A DNA stretch of 64,000 bases from Mumia sp. ZJ1417 (GCF_014127285.1 NZ_CP059901.1:558001-622000), one strand, 5' to 3'. Counted from the stretch's first letter, positions 34,415 to 43,712 are shown. Notes: generated by a model not told the origin, from the letters alone. Program-made: numbers and translations.

Positions 34415-35124
34415 AAGAATCCCGCACGCAGCTCCCTGTCCGCCTCGACGACCTCATCGACGCCGTCAAACGCGGCTACGACAACCCGCTCGACCAGCTC
34501 TCCAGCGCAGTGGTCGCCGCCGAGAGCCTCGGAGATATCTCCGACCACCTCATCGGTCACTTCGTCGATCAGGCCCGTCGCACCGGAGCATCGTGGTCCC
34601 AGATCGGTCAAAGCATGGGGGTCAGCAAGCAGGCCGCGCAGAAGCGGTTCGTCGCGCGACCGGCCACCGACGCAGCACCTACGCTCAACCCGGCCGCCGG
34701 CTTCAGCCAGTACTCCGCGCACGCGCGGCAGGTGGTCGTGGGTGCGCAGGAGCTGGCTCGTACGGCGGGCCACGACCAGATCCGCCCCGCGCATCTCGTG
34801 ATCGGGCTCCTCGATCGATCCGACGCGACGGCGTCGCAGGCGCTCGCGGCGCAGGTCGATCTCGAGGCGCTCCGGAGCGCCCTCGTCGTGACCCTGCCTG
34901 ATCCGGTCGCCGTCGTTCCCGCGCTGATCCCGTTCGACGACGACGCGCGCCGGGCTCTCGAGGCAACCTTCGCGCATGCCCAGGGGCTCGGCGCCACCCA
35001 GATCGGGACCGAGCATGTGCTCCTGGCACTCCTCGACAACGCCGCCGTCGCGGACGCCCTCGCGGCTGCCGGGGCTGATCCGGCCGCGGTCGACGAGCAG
35101 CTCCGCGCGAGCGCGGCCGGCTGA
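34408..35124 (+). CDS. HTH plus Clp N-terminal domain protein
   Basis: Protein of 238 residues with two parts. Residues about 8-85 include SLGDISDHLIGHFVDQARRTGASWSQIGQSMGVSKQAAQKRF, a helix-turn-helix; residues about 100-238 form two Clp_N repeats (YSAHARQVVVGAQELARTAGHDQIRPAHLVIGLL, and ALEATFAHAQGLGATQIGTEHVLLALL), the substrate/adaptor module of ClpA/ClpC. No AAA+ domain. It is likely a DNA-binding regulator that senses protein damage through its Clp_N fold and binds the two GTCAAC sites upstream (inference). Confidence 0.82.
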   Translation: MPEESRTQLPVRLDDLIDAVKRGYDNPLDQLSSAVVAAESLGDISDHLIGHFVDQARRTGASWSQIGQSMGVSKQAAQKRFVARPATDAAPTLNPAAGFSQYSAHARQVVVGAQELARTAGHDQIRPAHLVIGLLDRSDATASQALAAQVDLEALRSALVVTLPDPVAVVPALIPFDDDARRALEATFAHAQGLGATQIGTEHVLLALLDNAAVADALAAAGADPAAVDEQLRASAAG

Positions 35125-35126
35125 GC

Positions 35127-36137
35127 TCAGCCGACTGATCCTCGCACGCGTGCGAGGATCAGTCGCTCGGTCTCGGCGTCGATCCCGGACGGCTGGCGCT
35201 CGGGGTGCGCCGACGTCGGCCGACCCTCGGCCTGCAGCCAGGCCCAGGTGTCCGCGACCGTCTCCTCGATCGGCCGACAGCGCAGACCTGCCTCGTACGC
35301 GGCGCGGGTGTCGCTCTCGTGCAGGCCGGCCAGGTCTCCGGTCGGCGGCACCCAGATCGGGAGGTCACTCCAGCCGGTGATCCCTTCGGCGGCGAGCACC
35401 TCGGGCGGCGCCCACACCAGCGATGCGTCCGCTCTGGTCGCCGCGACGCATGCGTGGAGCAGGGCCTGCGTCGTCGTGTGTCCGGGCGGGCTGACTGCGT
35501 CGACGACACCGCCCGTCTTTGCCTCGGCGCAGTCGAGCATCCACGCGGCGAGGTCGCGACCGTCGACGTACTGCAGCGGCCGGTCGGCCGGCCCGGGCGC
35601 GAGCACCTCTCCGCCGCGTGCGACCCGCTCGAGCCACCACGGCAGCCGTCCGACCTGCTCGTACGGGCCGATCACGAGCCCGGCGCGAGCGACGAGCGCC
35701 CGCTCGCCGAAGGCGTCGAGCACCGCCAGCTCGGCGCCACGCTTGGCGGCGCCGTAGTCGCTCGCGTCGTCGATGTCCGGATCACCGTCGACGACCGGCG
35801 CGGACTCGTCGGCCCCCGGGGCCGGTGGCCAGGCGTACACCGACCGGCTCGACACGTAGCCGTAGTGCGCGACGCGGTCGGCGAGCAGACGCGCTCCCGT
35901 CCGTACGGTGCTCGGCTCCTGCGACCACGTGTCGAATACCGCGTCCCAAGAGTCGTCGCCCAGTGCAGCCGCGACGGCCGCCGGGTCGCGCCGGTCGGCG
36001 TACCGGGCGTCGACACCGTCGGCAGGCGGGCCGCTGGTCCCGCGGGTCAGCGTGGTGACCTCGTGCCCACGGGCGAGCGCCTCCTCCACCGCGGCCCGTC
36101 CGACGTGGTGGGTTCCTCCGAGCACGAGCAGTCTCAT
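35127..36137 (-). CDS. NAD-dependent epimerase/dehydratase (reductase-like SDR)
   Basis: Extended SDR-like protein of 336 residues: [31 protein letters not shown] (nucleotide site), [41 protein letters not shown] (YxxxK as Y-G-A-A-K) and [14 protein letters not shown]. This is the type often annotated as isoflavone reductase or SDR-a epimerase in actinobacteria; substrate unknown. ATG 36137 chosen, since the frame beyond (to 36479) is antisense to gpmA. The last dozen codons are formed by the palindrome noted separately. Confidence 0.82.
   Translation of the reverse strand: MRLLVLGGTHHVGRAAVEEALARGHEVTTLTRGTSGPPADGVDARYADRRDPAAVAAALGDDSWDAVFDTWSQEPSTVRTGARLLADRVAHYGYVSSRSVYAWPPAPGADESAPVVDGDPDIDDASDYGAAKRGAELAVLDAFGERALVARAGLVIGPYEQVGRLPWWLERVARGGEVLAPGPADRPLQYVDGRDLAAWMLDCAEAKTGGVVDAVSPPGHTTTQALLHACVAATRADASLVWAPPEVLAAEGITGWSDLPIWVPPTGDLAGLHESDTRAAYEAGLRCRPIEETVADTWAWLQAEGRPTSAHPERQPSGIDAETERLILARVRGSVG
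35132..35165. terminator. Perfect 34-base palindrome at convergent gene ends
   Basis: Bases 35132-35165 are a perfect palindrome (17-bp arms, no spacer; half CTGATCCTCGCACG). It covers codons just before the stop of the epimerase gene on the minus strand and begins eight bases past the Clp-N protein stop. Likely a shared bidirectional terminator. Confidence 0.7.
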
Positions 36138-36216
36138 CCGCCCACCCTCGTCGGCCGCCTTCTCGCGGGCAAGGTGTTCTGCCGTGGGCAGACGAGCCGT
36201 CGCTAGGCTGAGACGC

Positions 36217-36966
36217 ATGAGCCCGTACACCTTGATCCTGCTGCGCCACGGCGAGAGCGAGTGGAACCAGAAGAACCTCTTCACCGGCTGGGTCGACGTT
36301 GACCTCACTGAGAAGGGCGAGGCCGAGGCGCGGGCCGCCGCGCCCCTGCTCGCCGAAGCAGGGCTCTTCCCCGACGTCGTGCACACGTCGCTGCTGCGCC
36401 GCGCGATCCGCACCGCGCAGATCACGCTCGACGGCATCGACCGCCATTGGATCCCTGTGCGCCGCTCGTGGCGACTCAACGAGCGCCACTACGGAGCGCT
36501 CCAGGGCAAGGACAAGAAGGCCACCCTTGAGGAGTACGGCGAGGAGCAGTTCATGCAGTGGCGTCGCTCGTACGACGTCCCGCCGCCGCCACTGCCCGAG
36601 GACGCCGAGTACAGCCAGTTCCACGACATCCGGTACGCCGACCTGCCGCCGGAGGTGCGTCCTCGTACGGAGGCGCTCGCGAACGTGCTCCACCGGGCCC
36701 TGCCGTACTGGTACGACGCGATCGTCCCCGACCTGCGTGTCGGCCGTACGGTGCTGGTGGCCGCGCACGGCAACTCCCTCCGCGCGCTCGTCAAGCACCT
36801 CGACGGGCTGTCAGAGGAGGCCGTCGTCGGTCTCAACATCCCCACCGGAATGCCGCTGCTGTACGAGCTCGACGAGGACATGCGTCCGCTCACGTCCGGC
36901 GGCCGCTACCTCGATCCCGAGGCTGCTCGGGCCGCTGCGGAGGCCGTCGCCAACCAGGGGCGCTGA
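36217..36966 (+). CDS. gpmA: 2,3-bisphosphoglycerate-dependent phosphoglycerate mutase
   Basis: Glycolytic enzyme of 249 residues. [10 protein letters not shown] (phospho-His at residue 10 or 11), [56 protein letters not shown] (second His) and [13 protein letters not shown]. Matches Rv0489 (gpm1), which likewise lies upstream of senX3-regX3. Starts at ATG 36217, 79 bases from the divergent epimerase. Confidence 0.96.
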   Translation: MSPYTLILLRHGESEWNQKNLFTGWVDVDLTEKGEAEARAAAPLLAEAGLFPDVVHTSLLRRAIRTAQITLDGIDRHWIPVRRSWRLNERHYGALQGKDKKATLEEYGEEQFMQWRRSYDVPPPPLPEDAEYSQFHDIRYADLPPEVRPRTEALANVLHRALPYWYDAIVPDLRVGRTVLVAAHGNSLRALVKHLDGLSEEAVVGLNIPTGMPLLYELDEDMRPLTSGGRYLDPEAARAAAEAVANQGR

Positions 36967-36984
36967 CCTCTGTCCGTCCTCGAG

Positions 36985-37779
36985 ATGGCGCTGGTCCTCC
37001 TCGCGGGGGTCGGTGCCGGAGTCATCAACACCGTCGTCGGGTCCGGCACGCTCATCACGTTCCCGACGCTGGTCGCGTTCGGCGTGCCGCCGGTGACGGC
37101 GACGATGAGCAACGCCGTCGGACTCGTGCCTGGCAACGTGACGGGCTCGTTCGGCTACCGCCGGGAGCTGGCCGGCCAGGCGTTCCTGGTCAAGCGCCTG
37201 CTCCCGGCGTCGCTGCTCGGTTCGGTCGTCGGCGCCTACCTGCTCCTGCACCTGCCGGAGGACGCGTTCATCGCCGTCGTGCCGGTGCTGCTCGTGCTCG
37301 CGCTGGTGCTCGTCGTCGTGCAGCCGCCGCTGCAGCGCTGGTTGAAGGCGAGGCGTGAAGCCTCCGGGGCCGCTGCCGTCACGCTCGACACGATGAGCGT
37401 GCCGCGGAAGGCCGCCGTGGCCGTGACGGTGTTCCTGTCCGGCATCTACGGCGGCTACTTCGCGGCGGCGCAGGGGATCCTCCTCATGGGCGCCCTCGGC
37501 CTGCTGGTACCCCTGGCGCTGCAGCGGATGAACGCCCTCAAGAACGTGCTCGTGCTCGGGGTCAACGTCGTGTCAGCGACCACGTACATCGTCGTCGCGA
37601 CCTGGGGAGGTGGCACGCACGAGCTCGACTGGACGGCGGTCGGCCTCGTCGCCGCCGGCTCGCTGGTCGGCGGTGTGATCGGGGCAGGGGTCGGGCGCCG
37701 CCTTCCACCTGCGCTGCTGCGGGCCTGCATCATCGTGCTCGGCCTCGTCGCGCTGTACAACATCCTCGGCATGCGCTGA
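36985..37779 (+). CDS. TauE/SafE-family membrane transporter (second copy)
   Basis: Membrane protein of 264 residues with about eight helices in two halves: GVGAGVINTVVGSGTLITFPTLVAFGVPPVTATMSNAVGLVPGNVTGSFGYRREL and FLSGIYGGYFAAAQGILLMGALGLL. The NTVVGSGTLITFP signature is of the broad TauE/SafE (DUF81) group and clearly distinct from the exporter at 20190. Starts 19 bases after gpmA, probably read through from it. Ligand unknown; sulfite or a sulfonate is the family guess. Confidence 0.85.
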   Translation: MALVLLAGVGAGVINTVVGSGTLITFPTLVAFGVPPVTATMSNAVGLVPGNVTGSFGYRRELAGQAFLVKRLLPASLLGSVVGAYLLLHLPEDAFIAVVPVLLVLALVLVVVQPPLQRWLKARREASGAAAVTLDTMSVPRKAAVAVTVFLSGIYGGYFAAAQGILLMGALGLLVPLALQRMNALKNVLVLGVNVVSATTYIVVATWGGGTHELDWTAVGLVAAGSLVGGVIGAGVGRRLPPALLRACIIVLGLVALYNILGMR

Positions 37780-37799
37780 CCGCCCCGCCGCCTCCTCCA

Positions 37800-37859
37800 C
37801 GATTTGACGCCCTTCCCACGTAGTGCGGGCGCGACTCGGTGGGAAAAGGCGTCAAATCG
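37800..37859. repeat. 60-bp hairpin element, copy 1 (also terminator)
   Basis: Arms 37800-37819 and 37839-37859 pair with one extra base and one mismatch. Ends CGATTTG and CAAATCG, inner CAC at 37817-37819 and GCGACTCGGTGG at 37831-37842. The same framework, of the same total length, is at 53041-53100 with a different stem sequence. It sits between convergent tauE/safE and phoU. Confidence 0.65.
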
Positions 37860-37874
37860 CGGGGGCGGGCAGGG

Positions 37875-38522
37875 TTAGGCCTGCGGGACCTCGCCCGTGA
37901 CCTGGTAGACGACGCGACGCGCGATCGACACCGCGTGGTCGCCGGTGCGCTCGTAGTAGCGCGAGAGCAGTGCGACGTCGACCGCCGCCTCCACGCCGCC
38001 GTCCCACTCGGCGTCGAGCAGGTTGCGGAACATCCGGCGATAGAGCCCGTCCATCTCGTCGTCGGCGGCCAGCAGCGCCGCGGCCGCATCGAGGTCGTGG
38101 GTCCCGAGCACGATCGCGACCGACTCCAGCATGCCTTCGGCGACACGTGCCATCTTCGCGATGATGGGCCGGGCCGACGGCGGGACGGCGGCCTCGGGCA
38201 TCCGCATCCGGGCGAGCTTGGCGACGTGCACGGCGAGGTCGCCGATGCGCTCGAGGTCCCCGGCGATGCGTAGCCCGGCGACGACGCGGCGCAGGTCGGT
38301 CGCGACCGGCTGCTGCGTCGCGAGCAGCGAGATCGCGTCGCTCTCGCACGACTCCCGGGCGGCATCGATCACCGCATCGCCGCTGATCACGGTCTCGGCG
38401 GCACCGAGGTCACCGTCGAGGAGTGCCGTCGAGGCCCGGGTGAGCGAGAAGCGCACCGCGGTCGTCATCGCCACCAGGTCAGCGTCCAGGGCATCGAGCT
38501 GGTCGTCGTAGAAGTCACGCAT
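37875..38522 (-). CDS. phoU: Phosphate signalling regulator PhoU
   Basis: Cytosolic two-repeat helical-bundle protein of 215 residues that restrains the phosphate two-component system. FYDDQLDALDADLVAMTTAVRFSLTRASTALLDGD, DLRRVVAGLRIAGDLERIGDLAVHVAKLA (metal-binding E-x-x-x-D helix) and LLSRYYERTGDHAVSIARRVVYQVTGE are the two PhoU repeats. ATG 38522; the frame to 38690 is intergenic. Divergent from senX3 around a PHO box, the layout known for Streptomyces phoU and phoRP. Confidence 0.93.
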   Translation of the reverse strand: MRDFYDDQLDALDADLVAMTTAVRFSLTRASTALLDGDLGAAETVISGDAVIDAARESCESDAISLLATQQPVATDLRRVVAGLRIAGDLERIGDLAVHVAKLARMRMPEAAVPPSARPIIAKMARVAEGMLESVAIVLGTHDLDAAAALLAADDEMDGLYRRMFRNLLDAEWDGGVEAAVDVALLSRYYERTGDHAVSIARRVVYQVTGEVPQA

Positions 38523-38544
38523 GCTCCGCAACCTAGGACCGCCC

Positions 38545-38583
38545 GGTGAACCCCTCCCGACCTGCGGTGAACGGCGGGTGAAC
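38545..38583 (-). promoter_or_regulatory. PHO box (PhoP/RegX3 binding repeats)
   Basis: GGTGAAC at 38545-38551, 38566-38572 and 38577-38583; the last two are spaced 11 bases apart, the period of Streptomyces PHO boxes (GTTCACC on the minus strand). The first is 21 bases from the second, near two periods. They lie 23-61 bases upstream of phoU and 73-111 upstream of the senX3 GTG, so one site can control both directions. Confidence 0.82.
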
Positions 38584-38655
38584 TCTCGTGGAACCGCGGT
38601 CGCCCCGGAGCGCGAGAGGCCGGGTGCGTCGCAGGCGAGTGCGTACGATCGAGAC

Positions 38656-39837
38656 GTGGATCCGAACATCGCGTTCGCGTTCGGCACCACGGTGGGCCTG
38701 CTGCTCGGGGCCGGCGTGGTGTGGGCGTGGCGCTACAGCGAGCGCCAGCAGGAGGACGTACCCGACCGTCCCGACCCCGAGGTGCCGGCCGGCGCCGACG
38801 ACGTCCTCGCCGTCCTGCGCTCCTCGGTCGTCATCGTCGACGCTGCCGACCGGGTCGTGAAGGCCTCCGCCCCGGCCCACGCGATGGGACTCCTCCAGGA
38901 CACCCGCCTCGAGAACGCGATGCTGCGCGACCTCGTCCGGCTGGTCCGGCGCGACGGGCAGGTGCGTGAGGAGGAGCTCGCCCTCGGCATCGGGCGCGGT
39001 GGCCAGCGGCACGTGCTCGTCCGGGTCGCGCCGCTGACCTCACGTCTGGTGCTCGTGCTGGTCGAGGACCGGACCACCGAGCGCCGCGTCGAGATGATCA
39101 GGCGTGACTTCGTCGCCAACGTCAGCCATGAGCTCAAGACCCCGGTCGGCGCGCTCAACCTGCTCGCCGAAGCCGTCGCGGAGGCGCGTGACGACCCGGA
39201 GGCGGTCGTCCGATTCAGCGGCCGCATGAAGCGTGAAGGGGCCCGCCTGACGCGCCTCGTCCAGCAGATCATCGAGCTCTCGCGGCTGCAGGGCGACGCG
39301 CTGGTCGACGACCCGTACGAGGTCGACGTCGCCGCGATGATCGCGACCGCCGCGGAGCGCAACGCCGTCGATGCCGAGGCCCGCGGCATCGAGCTCACGA
39401 CTCGCTGCGACGACGAGCTCTTCGTCCATGGCGACGGGGAGCAGCTGCTCCAGGCCGTCAACAACCTCGTCGAGAACGCCGTCGCGTACTCCGAGGGTGA
39501 CACCCACGTTGCGGTCGACGCCGCCGCTGCCGGTGACGAGGTCAGGATCACCGTGCGCGACCAGGGTGTTGGTATCCCCGAGCCCGAGCTGGAGCGGATC
39601 TTCGAGCGCTTCTACCGGGTCGACCCGGCGCGTGCCCGCAGCACGGGCGGCACCGGTCTCGGCCTGTCGATCGTCAAGCACGTCGCCGCCAGCCACGCGG
39701 GCTATGTCGAGGTCTGGAGCGAACCCGGAGAGGGTTCCTCGTTCACGCTCGTCCTGCCCGCCTCCGCCCGTACCCGCGAGCACGACGAGACCCGCTCGCG
39801 TCCTGAGCCCGAACCGATCCAGGAGGTCCGACCGTGA
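38656..39837 (+). CDS. senX3: Sensor histidine kinase SenX3/PhoR-like
   Basis: Membrane sensor of the phosphate response, 393 residues. One N-terminal helix (about 3-24), a PAS-like region (about 45-130), then the H-box RDFVANVSHELKTPVGALNLL (His about 158), N-box LLQAVNNLVENAVAYS, G-boxes RDQGVGIPEPELERIFERFYRV and GGTGLGLSIVKHVAASHAG. GTG 38656 gives MDPNIAFAFG and matches the small SenX3 extracytoplasmic part; the frame upstream to 38521 crosses the PHO box. Stop overlaps regX3 by four bases. Confidence 0.93.
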   Translation: MDPNIAFAFGTTVGLLLGAGVVWAWRYSERQQEDVPDRPDPEVPAGADDVLAVLRSSVVIVDAADRVVKASAPAHAMGLLQDTRLENAMLRDLVRLVRRDGQVREEELALGIGRGGQRHVLVRVAPLTSRLVLVLVEDRTTERRVEMIRRDFVANVSHELKTPVGALNLLAEAVAEARDDPEAVVRFSGRMKREGARLTRLVQQIIELSRLQGDALVDDPYEVDVAAMIATAAERNAVDAEARGIELTTRCDDELFVHGDGEQLLQAVNNLVENAVAYSEGDTHVAVDAAAAGDEVRITVRDQGVGIPEPELERIFERFYRVDPARARSTGGTGLGLSIVKHVAASHAGYVEVWSEPGEGSSFTLVLPASARTREHDETRSRPEPEPIQEVRP

Positions 39838-40514
39838 CCCGTGTGCTCGTCGTCGAGGACGAGGAGAGCTACATCGACGCGCTCTCGTACGTCCTGCGCA
39901 AAGAGGGGTTCGAGGTCGCGGTGGCGACCGACGGGCACGCCGCCCTCGAGGAGTTCGACCGCAGCGGCGCCGACATCGTGCTGCTCGACCTGATGCTGCC
40001 GGGGATCAGCGGCACGGAGGTGTGCCGCAAGCTGCGCGCCTCGTCGTCGGTGCCGGTCATCATGGTGAGCGCGAAGGACTCCGAGGTCGACAAGGTCGTG
40101 GGGCTCGAGCTCGGGGCCGACGACTACGTCACCAAGCCGTACAGCCCGCGCGAGCTCGTCGCCCGCATCCGTGCCGTCCTGCGCCGCGGCGGTGAGCAGG
40201 ACGCTGGTGGCGACGCGGCGCTCGAGGTTGGGCGGGTCCGCATGGACGTCGACCGGCACGTGGTGACCGTCGACGGCCAGGAGGTACGCCTGCCGCTCAA
40301 GGAGTTCGAGCTGCTCGAGCTGTTCTTGCGCAACGTCGGCCGGGTGCTGACGCGCGGGCAGCTGATCGACCGGGTGTGGGGCTCGGACTACGTCGGCGAC
40401 ACCAAGACGTTGGACGTCCACGTCAAGCGCCTGCGGGCCAAGATCGAGCCTGATCCGTCGCGTCCTTCGACGTTGGTGACCGTACGAGGGCTCGGCTACA
40501 AGTACGAGGCGTAG
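39834..40514 (+). CDS. regX3: Response regulator RegX3/PhoP-like (OmpR family)
   Basis: Transcription factor of the phosphate-starvation regulon, 226 residues. Receiver domain with VVEDEESYID, phospho-acceptor Asp52 in IVLLDLMLPG, Thr/Ser in IMVSAKDSE, and Lys in YVTKPYSPREL; the winged helix C-terminal domain has LPLKEFELLELFLRN, RVLTRGQLIDRVWGSDY and DVHVKRLRAKIEPDPSRP with VRGLGYKYEA. GTG 39834 overlaps senX3. Expected to bind the PHO box at 38545. Confidence 0.94.
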   Translation: MTRVLVVEDEESYIDALSYVLRKEGFEVAVATDGHAALEEFDRSGADIVLLDLMLPGISGTEVCRKLRASSSVPVIMVSAKDSEVDKVVGLELGADDYVTKPYSPRELVARIRAVLRRGGEQDAGGDAALEVGRVRMDVDRHVVTVDGQEVRLPLKEFELLELFLRNVGRVLTRGQLIDRVWGSDYVGDTKTLDVHVKRLRAKIEPDPSRPSTLVTVRGLGYKYEA

Positions 40515-40530
40515 GGCTCGACCGTCGGGA

Positions 40531-40553
40531 GGGGTCTCGACAGGCTCGAGCGG
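40531..40553. repeat. Dispersed repeat copy after regX3
   Basis: GGTCTCGACAGGCTCGAGC, a single copy of the TTCGACARGCTCR family, 17 bases after the regX3 stop. It has no strong hairpin of its own. Confidence 0.6.
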
Positions 40554-40583
40554 CTTGTCCGCGGGGGGTTCTAGGCTGGGCGC

Positions 40584-41378
40584 ATGAAGACCCGCATCGG
40601 GACCCACGTCGACCAGGAGCACCCGTTCGACGACGCCGCGCGTGTCGGGGCGGACGTCGTCCAGCTGTTCCTCGGCAACCCGCAGAGCTGGAAGTGGCCG
40701 CAGTACGAGTACGCGGGCGGGGCCGACGCCCTGCGTGACGACGCGGAGGCCAAGGACATCCCGCTGTACGTCCACGCCCCCTATCTGCTCAACGTCGCGA
40801 GCCTCAACAACCGCGTCCGCATCCCCAGCCGCAAGCTCGTCCAGAACGCCGTGGACGGTGCCGCCGCGATCGGCGCAAAGGGGGTGATCCTGCACGGCGG
40901 CTACGTCGACTCCGAGGCCGATCTCGACAAGGGCTTCGACAACTGGCGCAAAGCCGTGGAGGCGATCGACGCGAAGGTCCCGATCCTCCTCGAGAACACC
41001 GCCGGCGGCGACTACTCGATGGCGCGGCGCTTCGACCGCATCGCGCGGACGTGGGAGGCGATCCAGGCCGGCGGTGCGGGAGATGCGTGGGGGTTCTGCC
41101 TCGACACCTGCCACGCCTGGGCGGGCGGCATCGACCTCGACGGCATCGTCGACCGGATCAAGGGCGTCACCGGACGGATCGACCTCGTCCACTGCAACAA
41201 CAGCCGCGACGCGTTCGACTCAGGCGCCGATCGTCATGCCCACCTCACCGAGGGCACCATCCCGCCGGACCAGCTCGTGGAGGTCGCCCGTCAGGCGCAG
41301 GCGCCCGTGATCATCGAGACGCACGCCGACGACATGACCGGCGACGACATCAGCTGGCTGCGCGAACAGCTCGGCTGA
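40584..41378 (+). CDS. nfo: Endonuclease IV family (deoxyribonuclease IV)
   Basis: TIM-barrel AP endonuclease of base-excision repair, 264 residues. Metal-site motifs: [39 protein letters not shown] (Glu), [15 protein letters not shown] (Asp, His), [24 protein letters not shown] (His, Asp, His) and IIETHADDM (Glu). All nine expected Nfo zinc-ligand positions appear occupied, so it is probably an active enzyme rather than a sugar isomerase. ATG 40584. The name nfo is by family only. Confidence 0.88.
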   Translation: MKTRIGTHVDQEHPFDDAARVGADVVQLFLGNPQSWKWPQYEYAGGADALRDDAEAKDIPLYVHAPYLLNVASLNNRVRIPSRKLVQNAVDGAAAIGAKGVILHGGYVDSEADLDKGFDNWRKAVEAIDAKVPILLENTAGGDYSMARRFDRIARTWEAIQAGGAGDAWGFCLDTCHAWAGGIDLDGIVDRIKGVTGRIDLVHCNNSRDAFDSGADRHAHLTEGTIPPDQLVEVARQAQAPVIIETHADDMTGDDISWLREQLG

Positions 41379-41385
41379 GCTGGGG

Positions 41386-41979
41386 TCAGTTGCCCTCGGC
41401 CTCGTCGGTGGCAGCGGACTGGTCGGGCGCGATGCCCTCCTCTTCCTGCTGCTCGGCATCGGCCTGCTGCTCGGCGTCCTCGGCCTCGGCCGGGGCCGGG
41501 GTGGCCACCGAGTCGTACATCGCCGTGCGGGTCACGATCGGGACCTGCATCTCGACGTCGCCCGCGTTGGCGAAGGTCAGCGAGATGTTCAGGAACTGCC
41601 CGGCGAAGAGCTCGTCTCCGGCGATCACGGCCTGCGGCTTCGTGCCGAGGTGGGCCAGGCGGCGGACGGGAACGGCAAAGGGACCCTCGAAGGTCACCTC
41701 GACCGGCGTGCCCGCGAGCGTCGCTGCGTTGATGGTGGTGAGGCTGTCGCTCTGAAGCGCCTGGTTGACGACGCCTGCGGAGAGGGTCGCCGTACCGTCC
41801 TCGTTCTTCACGAACAGCGCGTTGAGCACCTCGACGTCGGTCGAGCGGTTGTTGGTGCCGATCGCTGCTTGGTAGACCGCGCTGGTCTGTGCGTTGAACC
41901 CGGTGCCACATCCGGCGAGGGTCAGGGCGAGGCCTGCGACGACGGCGGTGACGAGAGCGCGGCGGGAGCGAGTGAGCAC
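41386..41979 (-). CDS. Lipoprotein, LpqE-like
   Basis: Secreted lipoprotein of 197 residues: signal peptide [24 protein letters not shown] with a lipobox LAGC (Cys about 24). The mature part starts [18 protein letters not shown] and is mostly beta strand; the last 45 residues are rich in Ala/Glu/Gln/Asp. GTG 41979 has AAAGGG eight bases upstream. Mycobacterial lpqE (Rv3584) is also divergent from carD. Function unknown. Confidence 0.8.
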   Translation of the reverse strand: MLTRSRRALVTAVVAGLALTLAGCGTGFNAQTSAVYQAAIGTNNRSTDVEVLNALFVKNEDGTATLSAGVVNQALQSDSLTTINAATLAGTPVEVTFEGPFAVPVRRLAHLGTKPQAVIAGDELFAGQFLNISLTFANAGDVEMQVPIVTRTAMYDSVATPAPAEAEDAEQQADAEQQEEEGIAPDQSAATDEAEGN

Positions 41980-42245
41980 AGCCCGACCCTTTCGTGAAGG
42001 AGAACAGCGTAGGTGAGTGCCGCGTTGAGCAGCGCGGACGCACGGCACGACGCGGACCTGGACAGCGTATCTTCGGGCGCTCCGTGACGTGCGGTGAGGT
42101 CGGTCGAGAGCACGTTCACGCGCGTGCGCCTGCCACCGAGATGTCGCTTTGTCAAGTCACGATTCGGCCTCTGACCTGCATAAACGAACCGGCTGGCGTT
42201 GGGGGCCCGTGTTATCCTAGTCACCTAAGAAAGGGCTATGGACAT

Positions 42246-42731
42246 ATGACTTTCACTGTTGGCGAAACGGTTGTCTACCCCAATCACGGTGCGGCGGTCA
42301 TCGAGGACATCGAAGTCCGGACGATCAAGGGCGAGGAGCGTCAGTACCTCGTACTCCGCATCGTCGCCCAGAACGATCTCGTCGTACGGGTGCCGGCGTG
42401 CAACCTCGACCTGGTCGGTGTGCGCGACGTGGTTGACAAGGACGGACTGGACCGGGTCTTCGGTGTGCTTCGGGCAGAGCATGCTGAGGAGCCCACCAAC
42501 TGGTCGCGTCGCTACAAGGCAAACCTCGAGAAACTCCACTCCGGCGACGTCATGAAGGTCGCCGAGGTCGTCCGCGACCTGTGGCGCCGTGAGCGTGACC
42601 GCGGACTCTCCGCCGGTGAGAAGCGGATGCTGGCCAAGGCGCGCCAGATCCTCGTCTCCGAGCTGGCGCTCGCCGAGAACACCAACGAGGACAAGGCCGA
42701 GACCCTCCTCGACGAGGTGCTCGCGTCCTGA
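42246..42731 (+). CDS. carD: RNA polymerase-binding transcription factor CarD
   Basis: Essential actinobacterial factor that binds RNA polymerase beta and stabilises open complexes at rRNA and other promoters, 161 residues. N-terminal RID domain: [52 protein letters not shown]-terminal DNA-binding helices with [55 protein letters not shown] 42246 follows AAGAAAGGG by ten bases. A TATCCT at 42213 might be the -10. The 266-base upstream gap is shared with lpqE. Confidence 0.96.
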   Translation: MTFTVGETVVYPNHGAAVIEDIEVRTIKGEERQYLVLRIVAQNDLVVRVPACNLDLVGVRDVVDKDGLDRVFGVLRAEHAEEPTNWSRRYKANLEKLHSGDVMKVAEVVRDLWRRERDRGLSAGEKRMLAKARQILVSELALAENTNEDKAETLLDEVLAS

Positions 42732-42762
42732 GCCCGGGGTGTGGCCTCGCGCCACACCAGGT

Positions 42763-42802
42763 ACGCCGAAGCCGCCCCCGTCCGAGGGGGCGGCTTCGGC
42801 GT
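42763..42802 (+). terminator. Rho-independent terminator after carD
   Basis: 17-bp perfect arms (42763-42779 and 42786-42802, core GCCGAAGCCGCCCCC) around a six-base loop, followed by TTTGTTTTCT from 42811. It is the most classical terminator in the window and cuts carD off from nirD. Confidence 0.92.
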
Positions 42803-42873
42803 GCGAGGGGTTTGTTTTCTGTGGCGTATCTTGACGTAATCCCCTCGAAATGCGCAGTGCCTAGCGTCACGTC

Positions 42874-43227
42874 ATGGCGACGTCGAGCGGGGTGGCGACC
42901 TGGGTCAAGGTGTGTGACGCGGGGGAGCTCGTCGTCGGCATCGGCGTCTCCGCGCTGATCCGCGGCAAGCAGGTCGCGCTCTTCAAGACCGACGAGCGTT
43001 CCCTGCGGGCCGTCGGCAACCGCGACCCCTACGCGGGCACCCAGACGATGGCCCGCGGCCTGGTCGTCCAGCGCGACGGGCACACGCTGCTGGCCGCACC
43101 GGCCGGGCGCGAGCTGTTCGACCTGGAGACCGGCCAGTGCGTCGACGACCCGATGACCCGGGTCCCGACCTATCCGGTGCGCGTCGTCAATGGGTTCGTC
43201 GAGGTCTGCATCACGACGAGGGGATGA
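42874..43227 (+). CDS. nirD: NirD-like Rieske-fold protein without cluster ligands
   Basis: Small subunit type of assimilatory nitrite reductase, 117 residues. [50 protein letters not shown] and [31 protein letters not shown] fit NirD. The positions that in true Rieske proteins hold C-x-H pairs are non-ligand, as in NirD. No nirB is in the window, so it is an orphan copy; it may serve a NirB elsewhere. Its last 17 bases overlap ispF. ATG 42874. Confidence 0.85.
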   Translation: MATSSGVATWVKVCDAGELVVGIGVSALIRGKQVALFKTDERSLRAVGNRDPYAGTQTMARGLVVQRDGHTLLAAPAGRELFDLETGQCVDDPMTRVPTYPVRVVNGFVEVCITTRG

Positions 43228-43690
43228 CCAAGGCGGTCGCGATCGCGGCAGCGCCCTCGCCCCGGCCGGTCAGGCCGAGCCCGTCCGTCGTGGTGCCTGC
43301 GAGCGTGACCGGTGCTCCGACCGCCTCGGACAGGACACGCTGCGCCTCGTCGCGCCGCGAGCCGACCTTCGGTCGGTTGCCGATCAGCTGCACGGCGACG
43401 TTGCCGACGGTGAACCCCGCTTCTCGGACGCGGCGCGCGGTCTCGGTAAGGAAGGCGACGCCCGAGGCGCCGGACCAGTCGGGGTCGGCGGTGCCGTAGT
43501 TGCTCCCGAGGTCGCCGAGCCCGCTCGCCGACAGGAGCGCGTCGCAGATCGCGTGCGCGACCACGTCAGCGTCAGAGTGCCCGGCAAGACCCGCAGGCTC
43601 GTCGGGCCAGTGCAGCGCCGCGCACCACATCGGGCGCCCGACCTCGTACGCGTGGACGTCGGTGCCGATACCGGTACGAGGGATGCTCAC
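43211..43690 (-). CDS. ispF: 2-C-methyl-D-erythritol 2,4-cyclodiphosphate synthase
   Basis: MEP pathway enzyme for isoprenoids, 159 residues. [13 protein letters not shown] (metal Asp, His), [28 protein letters not shown] (His and active-site), [21 protein letters not shown] and [15 protein letters not shown]. Start GTG 43690; preceding GATGGAC fits a ribosome site. In many actinobacteria it follows ispD next to carD; here ispD is absent and ispF faces nirD, with 17 bases of tail overlap. Confidence 0.94.
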   Translation of the reverse strand: MSIPRTGIGTDVHAYEVGRPMWCAALHWPDEPAGLAGHSDADVVAHAICDALLSASGLGDLGSNYGTADPDWSGASGVAFLTETARRVREAGFTVGNVAVQLIGNRPKVGSRRDEAQRVLSEAVGAPVTLAGTTTDGLGLTGRGEGAAAIATALVIPSS

Positions 43691-43712
43691 CGGTCCATCA
43701 TGCCGTGGGGCG

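Noticed and set aside
42874-43227. True Rieske iron-sulfur protein
   Set aside because: The C-x-H pairs needed for a 2Fe-2S cluster are absent, which fits NirD rather than a Rieske ferredoxin.
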